Assembly (NCBI GenBank): GCA_964423545.1
Contig: CAYRFV010000094.1
Coordinates: forward strand, 1-18,148
Source: JALOOE01 sp964423545
Lineage (GTDB): Bacteria > Chloroflexota > Anaerolineae > CG2-30-64-16
DNA: 18,148 bases
Reading direction: 5' to 3'
Shown here: in pieces, positions 14,601 to 18,148 of the stretch
Numbering within the stretch: the stretch's first letter is position 1
Layout of the letters: every line of letters begins with the position of its first letter
Made by a program: the position numbers and the translations under genes
The notes under the pieces: generated by a model
Databases searched by the model: none
What the model was told of the DNA's origin: nothing
The model's input: only the letters and a program-made list of their open reading frames with translations

Positions 14601-16548
14601 GAATGCCGAGAACCGTCGGAAAGGAGGTGAAGTGTCCCACCTGCTTGAAGCCCAGCTTGCCCTCAAACAGCAGCTTGTAGTAGAGGGTCGTCATCGGGTA
14701 TCGCATAGGCAGCCGCGGGATTGAACCCCATAGCCGATTGCTGGAGAGAACCAGGTAGTCCGCCTCGTTGAGCCATCGGTACAACAGCTCTCGCTTCTCC
14801 GGCACGTCCTCCGAATACATCTGCATGTTCCCGTCACTGGAGCTGCTCATCCCTTTGTAGCCCCACGTGCCGAAGCCATCCTTGCCCTCGACACGCAGCG
14901 GCAGTCCGTCGTCCCAGTGCTCGTTGGCGATTACTTTGCCGGGCGGGATGTTGGCGTAGATCCAGCGTGAAGCCGTGATGCGCGTGAGCGGCCGCCGGTA
15001 GATTGCCAGGAAACCCCAGCCCCACAGCATGGTGAAGACGGTAACCGCGACCATCAGGGCGTAAGCAGCATAGCGGAGCCCGGAGGCGGGCCGCTGGGGT
15101 TCGATGACCGGCTTGGGTCCTTCCCCTTCGAGCTGCTGGTCTTCCGGCTGCCGTTGGCGCCCCGCCTTCTCCACCAGGCGCCAAAGCAGCCACGCGGCCA
15201 TGATCGCCAGCAGCGGATAGATGGGCAACAGATAGCGCATCGACTGGACGTATTGCAGCCCCTGCCACAGAAACATACCACCGATCCAGGCTACCGGGAG
15301 CAGGTGCGCACGAAACGGTGGCGGGAGCTTTCCCCGTCCCGGCACCTGCGTCAGCCCGATGACTACGTGCAGTGCTGCGAGCGCCCAGCCCGCCCACGCG
15401 GTGAGCCCCAATGCCACCCCAAGCCCCCACACCACCATGTTGACAAAGGGAAAGACAAACGGCGTGCGGCTCGTCCACTGATGACCGGGCGGATAGTCGG
15501 CGCCACCGCTGATCAGCAGGCTGATCTGCGCCATGTTGTCGCGGAATTTCTGCGCCAGGCTGAAGTCCAGGAGCGTCGAACCGCCGAACGCGTAGGGCTG
15601 GGCCATGCGGAAGACCGCAAGAGCCACCAGTCCCATCAGCAGCAGGCGGAACAGCGTTGCCTGAATCAGTGTGGCAAGCCAACGCCGGTCGAGCGTTGCG
15701 CTCTCAGCCGTAGATCGGCGGCCGTCCATCCCGCGCCAGTCGTCCCACAGCCGGATGCCGGCCGCAAGCAGCGCAATGCCAGCGAGCGGTGCAAGGTTGA
15801 TGCGCGAAGCCAGGCTGGCGCCGAACCCCAGACCCAGGCCGAGATAGCTGCCCCACCCCCCGCCGGAGCGGCCGGCCTCCCCACCCTGCGCAACCCGCAC
15901 GGCGAAATAGAAGGTCACCATGGCGAAGAAGGCGCCGAAGGTGTCGACGGTGTAGAAATGCGACTGCTGCAGCGGCAACACAGCGAACGCGTACAACGCT
16001 GCCGCAAGCAGTCCCACCTTCTTGCTATAGAGTCGTCGCCCGATCACGAAGGCCAGAAACACGCAGCCGAGATCGAAAAGGCCAGACAGCGCGCGGCCGA
16101 CCAGGTGAATCCCGTCGTACCCGATCAGGTAGAGCGGCTGTCCCGACGCCGTCGACCAGAGGTTGGCGACCTGGTTGAAGGTGTTCGCGATTTCAGCGAC
16201 AATCCGGACAATGAACAGGGGCAGTGTGCCGTAGACGAAGAAATTGTAGTTAAGGTTGTACGGGCTCATCTTCGATCGGGTGCTGTCGAAGAATTCACCC
16301 AGGCTCTTGGGCAGCTTCATGGCGTCCGACACCATCGTGAGGAAGCGCTCATCCGGGTGGATATGCGTGTTCATATCCCAGTTGAGGTTCGTCAGACGCA
16401 AGAAGGCCGCGACCAGCAGAATACCCAACAGCAGCCACACCGCTGCGCTATCGGTGCGCAGCCAAACGCCTGCCGATCCCAGCATGTGGCTGAGGCCAAC
16501 TGGTTTCCCCGCCGGCGCCGCTCCACCGGACTCTACTCTGTCGCTCAC
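11611..16548 (-). CDS. GT-C module fused to YYY (DUF2298) module, 1645 aa
   Basis: I start this gene at GTG 16548 (MSDRVESGG), whose GTGA overlaps the stop of the GT2 gene; AAGGAG (16560-16565) lies 11 bases upstream. An ATG at 16611 is in frame but would add 21 residues of non-membrane sequence read through the GT2 gene. The N-terminal module has a membrane segment (35-50), LTNLNW, HPDER (64-68), VYGTLPLF (105-112), many membrane segments, then an outside domain with NEHWDDGLPLRV (E543-D547) and DYLVLSSNR (D597). The YYY module has DRGYG (770-774), EKPMD (869-873), FPPYDPWHSGG, NYYYFG (Y900-Y902), a His/Pro/Ala/Ser-rich insert, INEFPFFTFTYADLHAH (D1084, H1086, H1088), TNTWDFP (W1180), RMNTVFKFY (M1376) and SYIVVGPLER (Y1564). 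The last 35 or so residues are a Pro/Thr-rich tail. Paralogue of the next gene. Probable polyprenyl-phosphate-sugar-dependent transferase in its first half (inference); role of the second half unknown. Confidence 0.93.
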   Translation of the reverse strand: MSDRVESGGAAPAGKPVGLSHMLGSAGVWLRTDSAAVWLLLGILLVAAFLRLTNLNWDMNTHIHPDERFLTMVSDAMKLPKSLGEFFDSTRSKMSPYNLNYNFFVYGTLPLFIVRIVAEIANTFNQVANLWSTASGQPLYLIGYDGIHLVGRALSGLFDLGCVFLAFVIGRRLYSKKVGLLAAALYAFAVLPLQQSHFYTVDTFGAFFAMVTFYFAVRVAQGGEAGRSGGGWGSYLGLGLGFGASLASRINLAPLAGIALLAAGIRLWDDWRGMDGRRSTAESATLDRRWLATLIQATLFRLLLMGLVALAVFRMAQPYAFGGSTLLDFSLAQKFRDNMAQISLLISGGADYPPGHQWTSRTPFVFPFVNMVVWGLGVALGLTAWAGWALAALHVVIGLTQVPGRGKLPPPFRAHLLPVAWIGGMFLWQGLQYVQSMRYLLPIYPLLAIMAAWLLWRLVEKAGRQRQPEDQQLEGEGPKPVIEPQRPASGLRYAAYALMVAVTVFTMLWGWGFLAIYRRPLTRITASRWIYANIPPGKVIANEHWDDGLPLRVEGKDGFGTWGYKGMSSSSDGNMQMYSEDVPEKRELLYRWLNEADYLVLSSNRLWGSIPRLPMRYPMTTLYYKLLFEGKLGFKQVGHFTSFPTVLGIPFNDTGAEEAFSVYDHPEVYIFQKTPEYSEALARSYFDPINLEHTLQMWPKQVSAAPTALRFTPEEAERQQLGGTWRDIFSEESPINRSPVVAVVVWLATLWLLGLIAFPLGFVILRSLADRGYGVSKTLGILLLGWLSWIGPALKVAPYQRWWIALALGLLIVIAAVITWRRWPAIRAFARERKSLLVAEELVFLALFALFLLIRIGNPDLWHPARGGEKPMDFAYLNAVIKSTIFPPYDPWHSGGFMNYYYFGFVMVGTVAKLLGMMPWLAYNLMIPMLFALTAVGAFSVVYSLVEGDAGAATPHPHDLTVDAPGTATASASSLAHPQSQPSSDALAVSPLFGGLVATFFVAVIGNFGTVKLLLDQFAARGAVEVQSSLPGLPKLVRALDGLVAWLSGKQPLSFPNDWWFWNPSRVIPETINEFPFFTFTYADLHAHMIALPLTLLALAVAVALVRIDTGGRPTAGGGESAVEEGHPAEQTGAAGAGRAPQPLAIVSQEAAPWRIPRPELLPLLLMGLVVGALRATNTWDFPTYVLVGAAAIAVLEGTRRLQMPFPAELGDRLAFLFRTGVAVFWRLIILVAVGSLAFLPYTKHYATAYAGLQVWREATTTLPDYLTVWGFFLVLAVIHLASEWSCQLRERQMPRWLDSLLPLIVVAVVAVMGVGFLTKATVWLIAAPLLALAVILALAREIPATRRLALLLLALALAITMGVEVVRQKDDIGRMNTVFKFYMQAWVLFGVSTAFGLASWTARSRSWPSGLRRLAWAVTALLFAGVMLYPITAAPAKIRDRFSAEASPRGLDGMAFMDRAVYVDNNKDMMLSDDKDAIQWMLRHVDGSPVILEGTTPGYRWGSRFSIYSGLPTVQGWDWHQKQQRSVIPGIEIDRRLANVREIYDTGDLARAQKLLDHYGVSYIVVGPLERAYYSPQGLAKFEKMVDLGYLQPAYSNASVKLYEVVGRNIPVERPTPIPASGVGPRPVPTPTPAGAAPFTSPPT

Positions 16549-17276
16549 GTCCCCAACATCTCCTTCCAGAGCGCAAACCGCAGTCTGACCAACTGCGCCA
16601 GGCCAAGCCACGCCCGCTTGATCACACGCACACGGCTAGGTCGCTTTTCGCCAACACGGACCGGTATCTCACAGATCCGCAAACCTGCACGGCATGCACG
16701 CACCACAAGCTCGGTGTCGAAAACTTCCGCATCGTACCGGCACCGCTCAACCAAGCCGTCGACCCGCTCGCGGCGCATCAGCTTGATGCCGTGAGTGTCA
16801 GAGATCGGCACCCCGAAGAGCACCCGCACCAGACCATGGAAGGCAGCGCCCCCGGCGCGACGGAGCCACGGGCGCTGATCCGCCTGGTCGGGAGCGCCCT
16901 TCGTCGCAAGCACCAGGTCAAACTCCGGCACCCGTGCCATGGCCGCCTCAAGAAATGCGAAGTCGACCCAGTCGATCGAGAAGTTCGCCATCAGATCACC
17001 GTGCGCGGCCAGGAAGCCGTGGCGCAGCGCCTGGCCGTAGTTCGCAGCAGGCAGATGGACGCCGAGAATCCGGCCGTCTGTGCGCGCCAGCATATCGACG
17101 ATCTCCGGTGAACGATCGGTGCTCCCGTTCTCGACCAGGATCACTTCGAAGCCGACGCCCAAGCCCGGCAATCCCGCCATGATCTCTTGCACGGCGGCCG
17201 CCAGCAGCGCCTCTTCGTTGTACACCGGAACAACCAGCGACAACCCCGGACCTGCCGGCGCCATCATCTCTGGCAT
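16545..17276 (-). CDS. Family 2 glycosyltransferase, polyprenyl-phosphate sugar synthase-like
   Basis: This 243-aa protein is a single GT-A domain without membrane segments. It shows the GT2 opening LSLVVPVYNEE (12-22), then FEVILVENGSTDRSPEI (43-59; VDDGSTD-like) and NYGQALRHGF (79-88). Next comes FSIDWVDFAFLE (99-110), then SDTHGIKLMRRE and EIPVRVGEKRPSRV, both typical of dolichyl-phosphate mannose/glucose synthase relatives. Such enzymes move a sugar from a nucleotide donor to polyprenyl phosphate on the cytoplasmic side, the donor used by GT-C enzymes such as those downstream. The metal-binding DXD is unusual: S100-I-D102 instead of D-x-D. Start choice is unsettled: ATG 17276 overlaps the epimerase by 13 bases, while ATG 17267 would give a four-base ATGA overlap. 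Neither has a clear ribosome-binding site. It is coupled to the giant gene by a GTGA overlap, supporting one operon. Confidence 0.88.
   Translation of the reverse strand: MPEMMAPAGPGLSLVVPVYNEEALLAAAVQEIMAGLPGLGVGFEVILVENGSTDRSPEIVDMLARTDGRILGVHLPAANYGQALRHGFLAAHGDLMANFSIDWVDFAFLEAAMARVPEFDLVLATKGAPDQADQRPWLRRAGGAAFHGLVRVLFGVPISDTHGIKLMRRERVDGLVERCRYDAEVFDTELVVRACRAGLRICEIPVRVGEKRPSRVRVIKRAWLGLAQLVRLRFALWKEMLGT
16558..16565 (-). promoter_or_regulatory. Ribosome-binding motif for the 1645-aa gene inside the GT2 gene
   Basis: The minus-strand AAGGAGAT contains AAGGAG (16565-16560), 11 bases before the GTG at 16548, and is embedded in the GT2 codons for Lys-Glu-Met. It favours the GTG over the earlier in-frame ATG at 16611 and implies translational coupling. 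Confidence 0.5.
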
Positions 17277-18148
17277 GGCTGCGTCGCCGGTGCGGGCGCG
17301 CGACCGGTCTGCACGAACCAGTCGATGGTCCGCTGCAGCCCCGTCGCCAGCGGCACCGTCGGAAAGTAGCCGAGGCAGCGCGCTGCCTCGGAGATGTCGG
17401 GGCGAAACACATCCACATCGCCGACCCGCCGCGGCGCGCTGACCGGCTGCAGCGTGCTGTGACACCGTTTGAGCACGATCTCCGTCAACGTCCGGATGGT
17501 CGTTATCTCGGTCGTGCCGATGTTGAAGACGCCTCCCCAGGCGGCCTCGGCTTGGGCGGCAAGCAGATTGGCGCGCACGACATCCTCGACATACGTGAAG
17601 CAACGCTCCTGGTCGCCCGTGCCTTCGATCACCGGCGGCAGCCCGTGCAGCACACGATCGATGAAGATGCTGACGACCCCGCCCGTGGGTCCGTAGTTCT
17701 GGCGCGGGCCGTAGACGTTGTAGTAGCGCAGCGCGATCGTCCTGACGCCGAAGACCCTGTGCCACAGCAGCACATACTTCTCGGCGGCCAGCTTGCTGAT
17801 GCCGTACGGCGAGACTGGCTGCAGCGGATGCCCCTCATCCTGCGGCTGGTACTCTGGCTCGCCGTACACCGATCCGGTCGAGCTGAACACCATGATGGGC
17901 GAGACGGGGCTCTCCTGCATCGCGCGCAGGAGATTGAGCGTGCCGAGCCCATTCACCAACAGATCGCGCTGCGGATCGGCCACGGACTTGAGCAGGTTCA
18001 GCGCCGCGAGGTGGAAGACGACGGTGCGCTCTTCCTCGACGACCAGGCTTCGCACGAGCCTCGCATCTTCCACCGAACCCAACACCAGGCGCACGCGGCC
18101 CCGACCACGGGCGAATTCCAGGTTTTCGCTCACGCCGTTCGACAGATC
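17264..18148 (-). CDS. NAD-dependent sugar-nucleotide epimerase/dehydratase, 5' end outside window
   Basis: The reading frame is open to the right edge (DLSNGVSENLEF at the border), so about 30-40 N-terminal residues, including the expected GxxGxxG NAD-binding loop, are missing. A GTG at 18133 is internal rather than the true start, because DLSNG is the usual end of the first Rossmann strand-helix unit. The visible 294 residues show the extended SDR pattern: HLAALNLLKSVADP, then FSSTGSVYGEP (active Ser/Thr), SPYGISKLAAEKY (YxxxK, visible Y115 and K119), LRYYNVYGPRQ, and the C-terminal GTGDQERCFTYVEDVVRA and VFNIGTT. This matches UDP-glucose 4-epimerase relatives, which interconvert or modify nucleotide sugars in the cytoplasm. 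The exact substrate cannot be read from sequence. It overlaps the GT2 gene and probably supplies or modifies that enzyme's sugar donor (inference). Confidence 0.92.
   Translation of the reverse strand, partial: DLSNGVSENLEFARGRGRVRLVLGSVEDARLVRSLVVEEERTVVFHLAALNLLKSVADPQRDLLVNGLGTLNLLRAMQESPVSPIMVFSSTGSVYGEPEYQPQDEGHPLQPVSPYGISKLAAEKYVLLWHRVFGVRTIALRYYNVYGPRQNYGPTGGVVSIFIDRVLHGLPPVIEGTGDQERCFTYVEDVVRANLLAAQAEAAWGGVFNIGTTEITTIRTLTEIVLKRCHSTLQPVSAPRRVGDVDVFRPDISEAARCLGYFPTVPLATGLQRTIDWFVQTGRAPAPATQPCQR

Noticed and set aside
16549..16611. Earlier ATG start at 16611 for the first giant gene
   Set aside because: It would read 63 more bases through the GT2 gene. The GTG at 16548 has a GTGA overlap and an upstream AAGGAG and precedes a normal short head before the first membrane segment.
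15154..16794. 546-aa open frame on the plus strand
   Set aside because: It lies opposite the conserved N-terminal GT-C module and the end of the GT2 gene. Composition is typical of an antisense shadow, with no recognisable domain.
16545..17765. GT2 reading frame extended upstream to 17765 (406 aa)
   Set aside because: The extra N-terminal part is an Arg/Ala-rich out-of-frame reading of the epimerase gene. The GT2 domain begins a few residues after the Met at 17276.
1..18148. Mobile element, CRISPR array, tRNA or rRNA
   Set aside because: I saw no transposase or integrase motifs, no regularly spaced repeats, no long terminal inverted repeats and no recognisable tRNA or rRNA sequence. Nearly all of the window is filled by the seven minus-strand genes.

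Overview
The window is G+C-rich bacterial DNA in which every convincing gene lies on the minus strand, so it reads from right to left. Three genes carry the YYYxG signature of the TIGR03662 / DUF2298 ('Chlor_Arch_YYY') family. Next to them is a clear TIGR03663-type protein with DE and HGP motifs. As I recall the family descriptions, these two families co-occur mainly in Chloroflexota and a few archaea. With bacterial-style gene packing, this suggests a Chloroflexota (Anaerolineae/Caldilineae-like) genome. The taxonomic call is inference.

Layout in transcription order. (1) 18148-17264: NAD-dependent sugar-nucleotide epimerase/dehydratase, cut at its N-terminus by the window edge. (2) 17276-16545: family 2 glycosyltransferase of the polyprenyl-phosphate hexose synthase type, overlapping the epimerase. 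(3) 16548-11611: giant membrane protein (about 1645 aa) joined by a GTGA overlap, with an N-terminal PMT/ArnT-like GT-C module fused to a YYY module. (4) 11553-6913: a second giant (about 1546 aa) with the same architecture. (5) A 91-base gap with two perfect short inverted repeats and a possible promoter. (6) 6821-4155: stand-alone YYY protein (888 aa). (7) 4136-2292: a divergent GT-C-like membrane protein (614 aa) whose usual acidic and HGP motifs are altered. (8) 2171-1: canonical TIGR03663-type protein, open through the left edge, so its C-terminus lies outside the window.

Working model (inference): the epimerase makes or adjusts a nucleotide sugar, the GT2 loads it onto polyprenyl phosphate on the cytoplasmic face, and the five multi-spanning GT-C-like proteins use such lipid-linked sugars outside the membrane to build or attach a surface glycan. 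TIGR03662 and TIGR03663 have no assigned function that I know of, so this compact seven-gene cluster is the undescribed system most worth following. Five of its genes encode membrane proteins.

I found no rRNA, tRNA, CRISPR array, insertion sequence or phage gene. Long plus-strand open frames are antisense shadows of the hydrophobic membrane-protein genes.
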